This document shows positions 23,273 through 31,712 of a stretch of 37,251 nt of DNA, piece by piece. Both the position numbers and the translations under genes were made by a program. The notes below the pieces were generated by a model. The model was given only the letters and a program-made list of their open reading frames with translations. It did no database searches and had not been told where the DNA came from. This DNA comes from Patescibacteria group bacterium (GTDB lineage Bacteria > Patescibacteriota > Patescibacteriia > JAACEG01). Location: NCBI GenBank assembly GCA_034660655.1, contig JAYEJU010000037.1, positions 1 to 37,251 of the forward strand. The letters are read 5' to 3'. The first letter of the stretch is position 1. Each line of letters starts with the position of its first letter.

Positions 23273-23923
23273 TTAAATAATTACATTATTTTGAGGTTCA
23301 ATTATCGTTAAAAATTTATCAGACATTGAACATAACTTATAAACACCAAAAATAAAAAATATTAATAATATTAACCCAGTGATAATTTGTTTTTTATTTT
23401 TTTCTAAATTGGTTTTTTCCCAAAGATACCAAATGGCTATAGACGGAACTGTTAAATACCATATCCAAAAAGATAATAAAATTATTATTATTAAATAAAT
23501 TATTTTGATTATATTTTTTTGTTTTTTCTTTATGACCATTTTATGTCTTAATTTTTCTTCCTCGGATATATATTTTTCAAAAGTAATAATCACTTTATCC
23601 TTATTGTGACCAGCCAATAAAACTAATGGCATAAAAATACAAAATAAACAACATCCTTTCCCCCCTTTATATCTCCCAGCTTCCGTAATTCTACTTTTTT
23701 CTTTCCAGCCGTATTTTTCCATTTCTAAAATTTTTTTAGCCATTTCTTTCTGTCCTCTTTGCGTAATTTCAAATGTTAAAGTTTTAATAATTTTATATTT
23801 TTCTTTTGCTTCTTTTTTCTTCTTTTGAATATTCAGCATACTTCCACAGTGCTTACATTTAATAGCTTCAACATTAATTTATTCAGCGCAAAACGGACAT
23901 TTTTTAGTATTTTCTTCAGACAT
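23273..23923 (-). pseudogene. Zinc-ribbon membrane protein with in-frame stop
   Basis: From ATG at 23923 the frame reads SEENTKKCPFCAE, a TAA stop (23879-23881), then INVEAIKCKHCGSML, and continues open to 23273. The CPFC...CKHC pair is the common double zinc ribbon, usually CPFCAEEI at this place, so a single G-to-T change in a GAA codon explains the stop. Downstream are a basic linker, a hydrophobic CCLFCIFMPLVLL stretch and two transmembrane helices (about 111-137 and 152-170 counted from the ATG at 23839). Restart at that internal ATG would give 188 residues without the zinc ribbon. Function unknown. Confidence 0.7.
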
Positions 23924-23982
23924 AATTTTATATAATCCTAAATAATAAAATTTTATAGTTTAAAATATAATCAATAATTTTA

Positions 23983-25071
23983 TTATGGCAAACTTTCGCA
24001 CACTACGCCATCATCATCTGCGTCTAATTTATGAATATCGCTTCCAACTTTTTTAATGCAACAATCATAAACAGATTGAGCTTCTACTTGAGTTGAATAA
24101 TCAGAGCAATTATAAAGATTGCCGCTGCAATCACATTCTGTAATAATTATCACTTCCTCATTATTATTGGCGCTATTCTCTGGATCATAATTCTCGCATA
24201 CTCCATCAGCCCAAAGACCATTTTTATTTTCTCTTGCAAATTGCTCTGCTTGCTTAAATTCGTTTTGATATTTATATGGCAAAAAATAAGTGTATTCGTA
24301 AGCATAACCATCGTTAATCATCAGCTTGTTAAAATTTGTTCCATCTTCTAAAAATACATATCTTAACAATCTATTATATTTATCTCTTTCTCCTTGCGTA
24401 TCATCACTTTCTAATTTTACTTTTTTCCCAGTCAATAAATTTTTTGCTTTATTTGACGCTTCTATACCAAAACATTCTACTGTTTTAGTTGGATGAACAG
24501 TTTCAGGAGTATCAATTCCTATAAGTCGCAATGTTTCATTATTGCCATCTATATCTACAGTTATTGTATCGCCGTCAATAACTTTAATTACAGAATAATA
24601 TTTTTCAATAAAAACAAAATTTGAATTATTTGATATTTTAATTTGTTCAAGATTATCATTATTTATTCCAAGCCCCAAATTTCTCATTACTTGAAAAGCG
24701 TCCGCTGGTCTGCCCAAAAAATACATTTTTAAATCAATTGGATTAACATAATACGCTTTTCCGCTGTCTTCAATTTTAAGCAAAATCTTGCCAGATAATC
24801 TTTTTGGCGCGACATTATTGAAAGAATCAAAATCTTTATTTGAAATCCCCAATCCTAACTCCCGCATTGCATTAAATGCGTCTGCTGGACGACCTAAAAA
24901 ATATCTACTTGAATTATCAGGGTTGATATACCACACCTCGCCATTAGATTCAACTTGCAATAAAATTCTCCCTTTTAATCTATCTGTTAAATTTTCAGCA
25001 CTTGAAAAATCAGCAGGAATTAACCCAAAAACAAAAATTAAAATTGATAAAATTATAAACTGTTTTTTCAT
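23983..25071 (-). CDS. Secreted thermonuclease with GRPADAF repeats and excalibur domain
   Basis: 362 residues. A signal peptide (about 1-25: KKQFIILSILIFVFGLIPADFSSA) is followed by two 40-residue repeats of the type GRILLQVESNGEVWYINP...YFLGRPADAFNAMRELGLGI (about 34-76 and 94-137). The staphylococcal-nuclease domain (about 157-290) has VIDGDTITVDI, LRLIGIDTPETVHP and DKYNRLLRYVFLEDG, keeping the two catalytic Arg and the Glu. A C-terminal excalibur-type calcium-binding motif, DADDDGVVCESLP, ends the protein. It should cut extracellular DNA or RNA, for nucleotide scavenging or against neighbours. The repeats are frequent in Parcubacteria exported proteins and may bind the cell surface. Confidence 0.9.
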   Translation of the reverse strand: MKKQFIILSILIFVFGLIPADFSSAENLTDRLKGRILLQVESNGEVWYINPDNSSRYFLGRPADAFNAMRELGLGISNKDFDSFNNVAPKRLSGKILLKIEDSGKAYYVNPIDLKMYFLGRPADAFQVMRNLGLGINNDNLEQIKISNNSNFVFIEKYYSVIKVIDGDTITVDIDGNNETLRLIGIDTPETVHPTKTVECFGIEASNKAKNLLTGKKVKLESDDTQGERDKYNRLLRYVFLEDGTNFNKLMINDGYAYEYTYFLPYKYQNEFKQAEQFARENKNGLWADGVCENYDPENSANNNEEVIIITECDCSGNLYNCSDYSTQVEAQSVYDCCIKKVGSDIHKLDADDDGVVCESLP

Positions 25072-25161
25072 AAAATTAAAAACTATTTTAAAATCATTTT
25101 TGTTATAATACTAATTATAATTTTAACTATTTTATCTTTTTAAAATCTAAACGAGTCAATT

Positions 25162-25407
25162 TTATAACTCTCTTTTTATATCATCCCAAATAATATCACT
25201 GTATTTTTCTATTTCCTTAATTACATAATACAAAATATGTTTATGCAAATTCAACGGAATAGTGATTGATTTTTGTGTCTTAATGCAAGTCGCTTTAATA
25301 TGGCTTCCTTTTCCGCCTTTTTTGCTAATATTAAAACCAAGACGATCTAATGCCTTGGTCAATTTATCTCTATTTAATTTACTTGGCAATTCGCTACGCG
25401 TAGGCAT
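25162..25407 (-). CDS. hicA: HicA-type toxin (mRNA interferase)
   Basis: 81 residues from ATG at 25407 (MPTRSELPSKLNRDKL); longer versions upstream would run through the end of the antitoxin gene and carry basic residues unlike the family. It has the double-stranded RNA-binding-like HicA fold with LGFNISKKGGKGSHIKATC and the active-site His in GSH, then SITIPLNLHKHI. HicA cleaves mRNA when free. It overlaps the upstream hicB by 14 nt. Here the antitoxin gene comes first, as in the hicBA arrangement. Confidence 0.85.
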   Translation of the reverse strand: MPTRSELPSKLNRDKLTKALDRLGFNISKKGGKGSHIKATCIKTQKSITIPLNLHKHILYYVIKEIEKYSDIIWDDIKREL

Positions 25408-25720
25408 AAACTTGATTTGTCTCGTTAATTTTATGAATTCCAGCTTCTTTTTTATACGAAGACGGAATTTCAAACGAAGTTAATATAGCGTCTTTAATAT
25501 TTTTTTCTAAATCCTCTTTATTTTTGCCAGATGTTATAATTGAACCGTATCTATAATTTTTGCTAATTGCAATTATTTCTCCGTTCTCTTCTTTAAAATC
25601 AAATTCAATAGGACCGTTGCTTCTAAAATATTGCGACAATTCAAAAAGTTCTTCTGGAACAGATTTGCCTTCCCAAAGAAATTTAATCAAATAATCTTTT
25701 GTTTGTTTTATAATAGACAT
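25394..25720 (-). CDS. hicB: HicB-like antitoxin
   Basis: 108 residues. The partial RNase-H-like fold of HicB shows FDFKEENGEIIAISKNYRYGSIITSGKNKEDLEKNIKDAILTSFEIP, with the canonical 'TSGKNKEDLEKNIKDAI' helix. No C-terminal HTH or RHH is obvious, so DNA binding for autoregulation is uncertain. It overlaps hicA, which ensures co-expression. Its promoter may lie within the nearby 90-bp repeat (TTGCAT, 16 bp, TATAAA), about 110 bp upstream. Confidence 0.8.
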   Translation of the reverse strand: MSIIKQTKDYLIKFLWEGKSVPEELFELSQYFRSNGPIEFDFKEENGEIIAISKNYRYGSIITSGKNKEDLEKNIKDAILTSFEIPSSYKKEAGIHKINETNQVYAYA

Positions 25721-25832
25721 AAAATACTATTATTTTTATATTATTTAATTATAGAATAGCAAAAATAACCAAAAAGTCAATAAAAAATATTTTATAAAAT
25801 TAGATGATATTTTTAATTACAAATCCAAAATT

Positions 25833-25922
25833 TTATACCATAGTCTAAAAAAAATGCAAGAATTTTCTACTTGGGTCAAAACTATCGGATTTTGTAAAAT
25901 TCCATTATTCGCTTAATTTTTT
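25833..25922. repeat. 90-bp direct repeat, proximal copy (ftsH 3' end)
   Basis: The genuine 3' end of ftsH with its terminator-like hairpin. It matches 20460-20549 at 89 of 90 positions. Beyond both borders the sequences diverge at once, which marks the exact edges of the duplicated unit. Confidence 0.95.
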
Positions 25923-27761
25923 GTTTGGATTTAAATCAGCTTCTGTTTTCTTTTTTTTAAACAAACTGTCAAATTCTTTTCTTTCTATTGTCTCTTTCTT
26001 TAATAAAATCTTTACTATTTCTTCAATTTTTCCTTTATTCTCTTTAATGATTTTTTCAGCCGTGGCGCAAGCATCATTGATCATTTCAGATATTTCCAAG
26101 TCTATTGCTTCTGCTGTTTTTTCGCTATAATCTTTTTGTTCGTGAATTTCTTTGCCTAAAAAAATCATTTCTTCCTGCTCGCCATAAGTGCGTGGCGGAA
26201 GATTTTTAGACATTCCAAATTCCGTAATCATTTTTTTGCATAATTTAGTCGCTTGCCTTAAATCATTTGTTGCTCCAGTAGTTATTTCATCAAAATGAAT
26301 TTTTTCTGAAATATAGCCTCCTACTAAAACAGCAAGCTCATCAATAAATTTGGAACGAGTATTAAACTTTCTGTCTTTTGACGGCAGTTTAATCGTGTAG
26401 CCTGCTGCTTTACCGCGGGAAATAATAGAAACTTTATGAACTGGGTCCGGATTTGGCAATTTTTTTGCCACTAATGCGTGCCCTGCCTCATGATAAGCTG
26501 TTATCTTTTTTTCTTCTGGCCCTAAAATATGGCTCTTTCTTTCTGGCCCTATTAGAACTCTTTCAATGCTATCAAGAATCTCCTGATGTCCGACTTTTTT
26601 ATTATGGCGACGGACAGTAAGTATTGCTGCTTCGTTTAATAAATTTTCTAAATCAGCCCCTGAAAATCCAGGAGTTCTTTCCGCTATTTCTCTTAAAGAA
26701 ACATTTTTTTCTAAAGGCTTTTTAAAAGAATGCACTTTTAAAATTTCTTCTCTTTCGCCAATATCAGGCAAATCAATCATTACTTGTCTATCAAATCTTC
26801 CAGGGCGTAAAAGCGCTGGGTCTAAAACATCAGGCCTGTTAGTGGCCGCTAAGACTATAACATTGTCATTTTGGTCAAAACCGTCCATCTCAACTAATAT
26901 TTGATTTAAAGTCTGTTCGCGTTCATCATGCGAACCGCCCAAACCAGCTCCGCGCCTTCTGCCAACAGCGTCAATTTCATCAATAAACAAAATTGACGGC
27001 GCGTTTTTTTTAGCTTTATTAAACAGATCTCGAACACGAGCCGCTCCAACTCCTACAAACATTTCAACAAATTCTGAACCAGAAATATGAAAAAAAGGTA
27101 CGCCTGCTTCACCGGCGACAGCGCGCGCAAGCAATGTTTTTCCAACACCCGGAGCTCCAAGAAGCAAAACCCCTTTTGGAATTTTAGCGCCTAACTCAGT
27201 ATATTTTTTATGATCCTTTAAAAAGTCAACTATTTCAAAAAGTTCTTCTTTTGCTTCTCTCGCGCCTGCGACATTTTTAAAAGTTACCTTTTCTCCAGCG
27301 CCTTTTACATTTTTAGCCTTGCTTTTCCCAAACATCATTGCTTTTTGATTCATTCCTTGAACTTGCCTCATCATAAAAAAAATAAATAGTCCAATTAAAA
27401 GCAAAGGAATTAAATATGGCAAAAGACTGCTCATCCAAAAACCAGCCCCTGATTCATCTTCAACAACAATATTTACTTTTACTAATTTTTCAGTAGAAAC
27501 GCCAAAATTTTTAAACATTGCTGAAACTGATTCAACGCCCTCTTTTTGCGCTTTTTGTTTTTCATCTGACAATAAAATAATTTCCAATTTATTGCCTTTA
27601 ACAACAATTTCTTTAACCTTTTCTTGATTAACTTCATCAACTAATTTAGCAATGCTGATTTTTTCAACTTTTTGCTCTGGCTCAGCGTATAAGCTAATAA
27701 ACCCCGCCACCATTAAAATAACCAACAAAACAATTAAAAAATTTTTTAAAATATTTTTCAT
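25905..27761 (-). CDS. ftsH: ATP-dependent zinc metalloprotease FtsH
   Basis: 618 residues from ATG at 27761; an upstream GTG at 27773 would add four residues and is less likely. Two transmembrane helices (about 5-24 and 112-130) flank the periplasmic domain. The AAA module carries Walker A GAPGVGKT (202-209), [11 protein letters not shown], the second-region-of-homology [20 protein letters not shown] and the pore motif FVGVG. The protease zinc motif is HEAGH (424-428). FtsH degrades misfolded membrane proteins and short-lived regulators. The C-terminal tail ends KKLSE within the 90-bp repeat. It is divergent from the glycosyltransferase gene. Confidence 0.97.
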   Translation of the reverse strand: MKNILKNFLIVLLVILMVAGFISLYAEPEQKVEKISIAKLVDEVNQEKVKEIVVKGNKLEIILLSDEKQKAQKEGVESVSAMFKNFGVSTEKLVKVNIVVEDESGAGFWMSSLLPYLIPLLLIGLFIFFMMRQVQGMNQKAMMFGKSKAKNVKGAGEKVTFKNVAGAREAKEELFEIVDFLKDHKKYTELGAKIPKGVLLLGAPGVGKTLLARAVAGEAGVPFFHISGSEFVEMFVGVGAARVRDLFNKAKKNAPSILFIDEIDAVGRRRGAGLGGSHDEREQTLNQILVEMDGFDQNDNVIVLAATNRPDVLDPALLRPGRFDRQVMIDLPDIGEREEILKVHSFKKPLEKNVSLREIAERTPGFSGADLENLLNEAAILTVRRHNKKVGHQEILDSIERVLIGPERKSHILGPEEKKITAYHEAGHALVAKKLPNPDPVHKVSIISRGKAAGYTIKLPSKDRKFNTRSKFIDELAVLVGGYISEKIHFDEITTGATNDLRQATKLCKKMITEFGMSKNLPPRTYGEQEEMIFLGKEIHEQKDYSEKTAEAIDLEISEMINDACATAEKIIKENKGKIEEIVKILLKKETIERKEFDSLFKKKKTEADLNPNKKLSE

Positions 27762-27837
27762 AAATAAAAACACTTAACTAATAAGATTTTACTAAAAGTA
27801 TAAATCATTTTTATAAAATAAGCAAATAAAATATAAA

Positions 27838-27864
27838 TTGACAATAATAACAATTTGTTATAAA
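27838..27864 (+). promoter_or_regulatory. Promoter with palindrome before the glycosyltransferase gene
   Basis: TTGACA (27838-27843) and TATAAA (27859-27864) are 15 bp apart. Between and over the -10 lies the 15-bp palindrome ATAACAATTTGTTAT (27847-27861), which has operator-like geometry. The spacing is shorter than ideal. Confidence 0.4.
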
Positions 27865-27889
27865 TTTTAAATATAAATTAAATAAAAAA

Positions 27890-28999
27890 ATGAAGAAAAC
27901 AGACCACAAAAAAATTATAATTTTGCAAGACTATTTCCTATATAAAGGCGGCGGCGAACGGCTGATAATAACTTTGGCAAAATCGCTAAAAGCTGATATT
28001 GTAACTTCATTTATTCATCAGGACGCTTTTAATCCGCGTGATTATGGAATTAAGACGACTGAGCTGACAAAGCAAGGCGGATTTTCCCATATTCCTGGAT
28101 TTCGTTTTTTAAAAGTCCAGTTTTCTTTTTTATTCAAAACAAAATTTTTAAAAAATTATGATATTGTGATTTACAGCGGAGACTGCTTAAACGCTTTGCG
28201 CAACGCGAAAAACAAAATAAATATAGCTTATATACACACTCCGCCAAGGCATCTTTATGACAATTATAAATTACGTTTATCAGAATACAAATTTTGTAAA
28301 CGCCAAATATTCAAAATTTTTGCCCTTGTTAATCGTATTCGTTTTAAATGTTTAACAAAAAAAATGAACCTGTTAATCGCGAATTCAAAAACCGTGCAAG
28401 CAAGAATTAAAAAATATCTAAATTTAAATTCAGTTGTTATTTATCCGCCTTGCGATGTTAATAGATTTAAATGGGCAGGTCAAAACGATTATTATTTTTC
28501 ATGGGCGCGGCTTTATGATGTGAAAAGGGTTGATAAAATAGTTGAAGCCTTTGTTAAAATGCCTAATAAAAAATTAGTTGTCGCTTCTGGCGGGCCAGAA
28601 TTAAAAAAAATTAAAAAAATAGCCAAGGGATATGATAATATTAAAATATTAGGATGGATTTCTGATGAAAAATTATTAGAATTATTAGGCAATTGCATTG
28701 CGACTATTTATATTCCTCTTAGAGAAGATTTTGGAATGAGTCCTGTTGAATCAATGATGGCTGGCAAACCAACTATTGGAGTGGACGAAGGCGGAATAAA
28801 AGAAACAATTATTCATAAAAAAACAGGTGTTTTATTAAAACCTGATTTTAATATTAATGATATCATCAACGCTGTTAAAAAAATGACTCCTGACATAGCT
28901 TTAAAAATGCGTTTTGATTGTGAAACTCGCGCCAAGCTTTTTTCAGAAGAAAATTTTATTAATGACATGAAAAAAGCAATAGAAAAAATTATAAAATAA
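27890..28999 (+). CDS. Family 4 (GT-B) glycosyltransferase
   Basis: 369 residues. The N-terminal Rossmann-like half has YKGGGERLIITLAKSL, the usual acceptor-side glycine loop, and IAYIHTPPRHLYD. The C-terminal half contains NRFKWAGQNDYYFSWARLYDVKRVDKIVEAF, KLVVASGGPEL and the donor-binding EDFGMSPVESMMAGKPTIGVDEGG with the E-x7-E pair. GT4 enzymes move a sugar from a nucleotide-sugar to lipid or glycan at the cytoplasmic face of the membrane. HTPPRHLYD is typical of mannosyl- or fucosyl-like GT4 transferases but does not fix the donor. The gene is monocistronic. Confidence 0.9.
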   Translation: MKKTDHKKIIILQDYFLYKGGGERLIITLAKSLKADIVTSFIHQDAFNPRDYGIKTTELTKQGGFSHIPGFRFLKVQFSFLFKTKFLKNYDIVIYSGDCLNALRNAKNKINIAYIHTPPRHLYDNYKLRLSEYKFCKRQIFKIFALVNRIRFKCLTKKMNLLIANSKTVQARIKKYLNLNSVVIYPPCDVNRFKWAGQNDYYFSWARLYDVKRVDKIVEAFVKMPNKKLVVASGGPELKKIKKIAKGYDNIKILGWISDEKLLELLGNCIATIYIPLREDFGMSPVESMMAGKPTIGVDEGGIKETIIHKKTGVLLKPDFNINDIINAVKKMTPDIALKMRFDCETRAKLFSEENFINDMKKAIEKIIK

Positions 29000-29001
29000 A
29001 A

Positions 29002-29040
29002 CGGGACAGCTATTAATAAGCTATCCCTTAAAATTTTTAT
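29002..29040. terminator. Bidirectional terminator
   Basis: GGGA-AGCT and AGCT-TCCC arms (29003-29027, with one mismatch per arm) are followed by a T-rich tract on the plus strand and by TTTTATTTT on the minus strand. It can end both the glycosyltransferase gene and the convergent small ORF. Confidence 0.65.
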
Positions 29041-29225
29041 TATATGGCAGAATAATTATATCTGCCTGTAATTTTTTCTTTTCTTTTTCTAATGTCTTTG
29101 AGCTGGAACTCCAGCTTTTTTCTCTCTCTTGTGTCAAAAATTTTCTTTAATTTATTTTTGACTCCTCTTTCTTCATTCAACAAACTCATTAATCTTGCTG
29201 GTAAACCTGTTCCTGATCCTATCAC
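29040..29225 (-). CDS. Small basic protein, GTG start with strong Shine-Dalgarno
   Basis: 61 residues, rich in Lys and Arg (KNKLKKIFDTRERKKLEFQLKDIRKRKEKITGRYN), with a predicted helical centre. The start codon is GTG, chosen because GGAGG lies 5 nt upstream, stronger than for most genes here. No family is recognised. It follows another small ORF with the same kind of ribosome-binding site, so the two form a small operon that should be well translated. The charge suggests nucleic-acid or ribosome contact, which is only an inference. Confidence 0.6.
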   Translation of the reverse strand: MIGSGTGLPARLMSLLNEERGVKNKLKKIFDTRERKKLEFQLKDIRKRKEKITGRYNYSAI

Positions 29226-29250
29226 AACAACCTCCTTTTTTTTGTTTTTG

Positions 29251-29406
29251 TTATGCTAATTTATTTATTTTCTCGCGCAAGAGAAACAAATCTATTTCCA
29301 AGCGAAATATATGCCCTTTTTTTAATGGAGAAAACTTTAGTATTCTCTCTATCTCCTCCGCCTCCAAAATTAACTCTTTCAACGGTTTTAATAATTTTTT
29401 GTCCAT
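29251..29406 (-). CDS. Small helical protein, 51 residues
   Basis: Starts at ATG 29406, 12 nt after GGAGG (29423-29419). A TTG further upstream would put the Shine-Dalgarno site inside the gene. The product is a strongly helical, charged peptide (DKKLLKPLKELILEAEEIERILKFS...HIFRLEIDLFLLREKINKL), probably a coiled coil. It precedes the small basic protein gene by 25 bp. Function unknown. Confidence 0.55.
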   Translation of the reverse strand: MDKKLLKPLKELILEAEEIERILKFSPLKKGHIFRLEIDLFLLREKINKLA

Positions 29407-29485
29407 TTTTTGTTGTAACCTCCTTTTTTGTATTTGCAATAAATTTTAAAACTCTTTTTTAAAAAAGTCAAGATAAAATAAAAAT

Positions 29486-29514
29486 GGGACAGCCATCTGT
29501 AAGCTGCCTCCTGG
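29486..29514 (-). terminator. Terminator of the receiver / ndk operon
   Basis: On the minus strand GGCAGC and GCTGTC arms with a short loop are followed by CCCATTTTTATTTT. It shares the core GGGACAGC with the hairpin near 29003. Confidence 0.7.
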
Positions 29515-29552
29515 TAAAATTACGATAATATTTTTATTGCTTATTAATTTTT

Positions 29553-30158
29553 TTATTCTTTCACGCCGTCCATATTAACATCATAAAGAATTTGCTCTTG
29601 AATTAAGCGATAATCTAACAGCTCTTTTTTTGAAAACCAAAGCGCAATTTCTTTTTTTGCTTCTTCTGTTTCTCCTGACGCGTGAATTAAATTTCTAATA
29701 GGACGACCATCTGTGTCAGCAATTTGATAAGCGTCGATCGTAAGGTCGCCTCTGATTGTCCCAACATCAGAAGTTAACGGCTCTGTTCCGCCGGTAATTT
29801 TACGAACAATTCCAACAGCTTGATTTCCTTCCCAAACCATGGCAATTACAGGCCCTGAGGTCATATATTTCTTTAAATTATTTAAAACCTTTCTTCCAAC
29901 TTTCTCAGGATCGCTATACGGAGCTTTCATGCCTTTTTTTTCATAAGAAAGAATTGATTTTTCACCAACTTTTTTCATCCATTCTGGATCAACTAAATAA
30001 TGTTTTTCAACTAAATTCACGTCAGGCGCAAGCATTTTTAATCCTACTAATTTTAAGCCAGTCCTTTCATAGCGCTTTATTATTTCTCCGATTAATGTTC
30101 TTTGAATACCGTCTGGCTTTATAACAATCAAAGTTCGTTCTTTTTTTGGATGTATCAT
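29553..30158 (-). CDS. ndk: Nucleoside diphosphate kinase with internal insertion
   Basis: 201 residues, about 50 longer than a typical Ndk. It starts RTLIVIKPDGIQRTLIGEIIKRYERTGLKLVGLKM, has GPVIAMVWEGNQAVGIVRKITGGTEP and GTIRGDL, and the catalytic histidine in NLIHASGE. The extra length comes from an insertion of about 35 residues at 70-105 (DPEWMKKVGEKSILSYEKKG...) and a longer C-terminus. Ndk transfers phosphate between NTPs and NDPs through the phospho-histidine. It is the second gene after a CheY-like receiver (12-nt gap). Confidence 0.93.
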   Translation of the reverse strand: MIHPKKERTLIVIKPDGIQRTLIGEIIKRYERTGLKLVGLKMLAPDVNLVEKHYLVDPEWMKKVGEKSILSYEKKGMKAPYSDPEKVGRKVLNNLKKYMTSGPVIAMVWEGNQAVGIVRKITGGTEPLTSDVGTIRGDLTIDAYQIADTDGRPIRNLIHASGETEEAKKEIALWFSKKELLDYRLIQEQILYDVNMDGVKE

Positions 30159-30170
30159 AGAATTATAAAA

Positions 30171-30551
30171 TTATTTTTTAATTTTTAAAAATTGTTTTAC
30201 TTTTTCTAATATCTGTGTCGGCGTTAAAGTTGCTTTTACTAAATAGCCTGATGCTCCTAATTTTTTTCCTCGCTCCACATCTTCTTCTTGTTTTAAATTA
30301 GTTAAAAAAAATACTGAAATATTTTTTGTAACTTCATTCTTTTTTAATTTTTCCATTACAGAAAAACCGTCCATCTGCGGAAGAATTATATCCAATAAAA
30401 TAATATCAGGCTTATTTTTTATAGCTAACTCATATCCGTCTAATCCATTCGAAGCTTTAAAAACATCAAATCCAGATTCTAAAAATTTTAAATTGTACAT
30501 ATCAAGAAGCATTTCATCGTCTTCTATCAAAAGTACTTTTTGTTTTTGCAT
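30171..30551 (-). CDS. Stand-alone response-regulator receiver (CheY-like)
   Basis: 126 residues, a single receiver domain. The acidic pair EDDEM (D11, D12 approximately), the phospho-accepting Asp in ILLDIILPQMDG (about 54), the Thr in FFLTN and the Lys in YLVKATLTP are all present. There is no output domain. Such proteins act by protein contact, often on pili or motility. No histidine kinase is encoded in the window. It is the first gene of a unit with ndk. Confidence 0.92.
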   Translation of the reverse strand: MQKQKVLLIEDDEMLLDMYNLKFLESGFDVFKASNGLDGYELAIKNKPDIILLDIILPQMDGFSVMEKLKKNEVTKNISVFFLTNLKQEEDVERGKKLGASGYLVKATLTPTQILEKVKQFLKIKK

Positions 30552-30636
30552 ATTTTTTAAAATTAATTTAATCTTTAAAAATTCACATTATATTATTAAA
30601 CAACAAATAAAATTTTTTAGCAAGAAAATTTTCAAT

Positions 30637-31698
30637 TTAATTAAATTGTTCCGCTACCTTTTCTATTAAATTATTTATATTATGATTTTCTTTCACCATT
30701 TTTCTCATCCTATCTTTTAATATTTTCTTTTTATTAAAATCTTGACCTTTGACTTCTATTATTTTTTTCGCAAGTGTTTTAAAATCATTTTGTTTTATTA
30801 TCTGTTTTTCATCAAGGATGCCGATAAAAGCCTCATTGCTGGTTAAAACAAAAACACCGCAAGACATTGCCTCTAAAACTGCTTTATCAACACTGCCTGT
30901 ATTGCTTAGATTAATAAATAAATCAGATTCTGCCAGCATCAGCGGAATATCTTTATTTGCTATTTCACCGTAAAATTTTATATGCTCAGAAAGATTCATT
31001 GCCTTTACCATTTTCAAAAGCGCATTATAATAACTTTGATGATTTTTTAAACCAGGAGCGCCGATTATTTTCACGACAATATTCTTTGCTTGAAAATCAT
31101 TAACTGCAATATCAACGGCTTTAACAAGGGTTTCTAAGTCTTTGGTTGGTGAAATTCTCCCAACAGATATTATTACAAATTTTTCTTTTGAATTTTCTTG
31201 TTTTGGTTTAAATTTTTCAATATCAATTCCATGTCCTGTAATAATAACTTTTTTGCTAAATAAGCGAAATGATTTTTTGGAAGGCGTTAAAATTCTGTCA
31301 GTGATTTTTTCCATTAACTTTAATCTTAAAGTAATCTGCTTATGCGCGTACCAGCTAACAATTTTTTTATTGAAAATTTTAGCCAGCGGATAAACAGCGA
31401 TTGTGTATTCAGGATTCATATGGCAAAAAACTCCGTCAACTTTTTTAATATTTTGTAAAACTAATTTTTGAAATATTATAAAATCCCTAATTTTACGAAT
31501 TACAATATTATTTGAATTCTTATCATTTCTTAAAGAAAAAATTTTTACATTTTTACCAAGCCCCTCAATATTTCCTTTTTCCAAACAAATCACAAATAAT
31601 TTTTCAGCCTTTGAGCTAATTCTGTCAATCCAATTATAGGTAAAACCAGCCAAGCCGTCATTTTTATCAACTTTACGCGTTATCATTAATAATCTCAT
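30637..31698 (-). CDS. Family 4 (GT-B) glycosyltransferase
   Basis: 353 residues. Near the N-terminus, MITRKVDKNDGLAGFTYNWIDRIS supplies the acceptor-side part. In the C-terminal half are TGHGIDIEKFKP, VGRISPTKDLETLVKAV, FYGEIANKDIPLMLAESDLFINLSNTGSVDKAVLEAMSCGVFVLTSNEA, the GT4 donor-binding region with the E-x7-like acidic positions D and E. This probably takes part in surface glycan synthesis along with the other GT4 gene and O-antigen ligase. The donor sugar cannot be read from sequence. It is transcribed alone, its upstream region carrying a foldback element. Confidence 0.88.
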   Translation of the reverse strand: MRLLMITRKVDKNDGLAGFTYNWIDRISSKAEKLFVICLEKGNIEGLGKNVKIFSLRNDKNSNNIVIRKIRDFIIFQKLVLQNIKKVDGVFCHMNPEYTIAVYPLAKIFNKKIVSWYAHKQITLRLKLMEKITDRILTPSKKSFRLFSKKVIITGHGIDIEKFKPKQENSKEKFVIISVGRISPTKDLETLVKAVDIAVNDFQAKNIVVKIIGAPGLKNHQSYYNALLKMVKAMNLSEHIKFYGEIANKDIPLMLAESDLFINLSNTGSVDKAVLEAMSCGVFVLTSNEAFIGILDEKQIIKQNDFKTLAKKIIEVKGQDFNKKKILKDRMRKMVKENHNINNLIEKVAEQFN

Positions 31699-31712
31699 AT
31701 TGATATTAAAAA

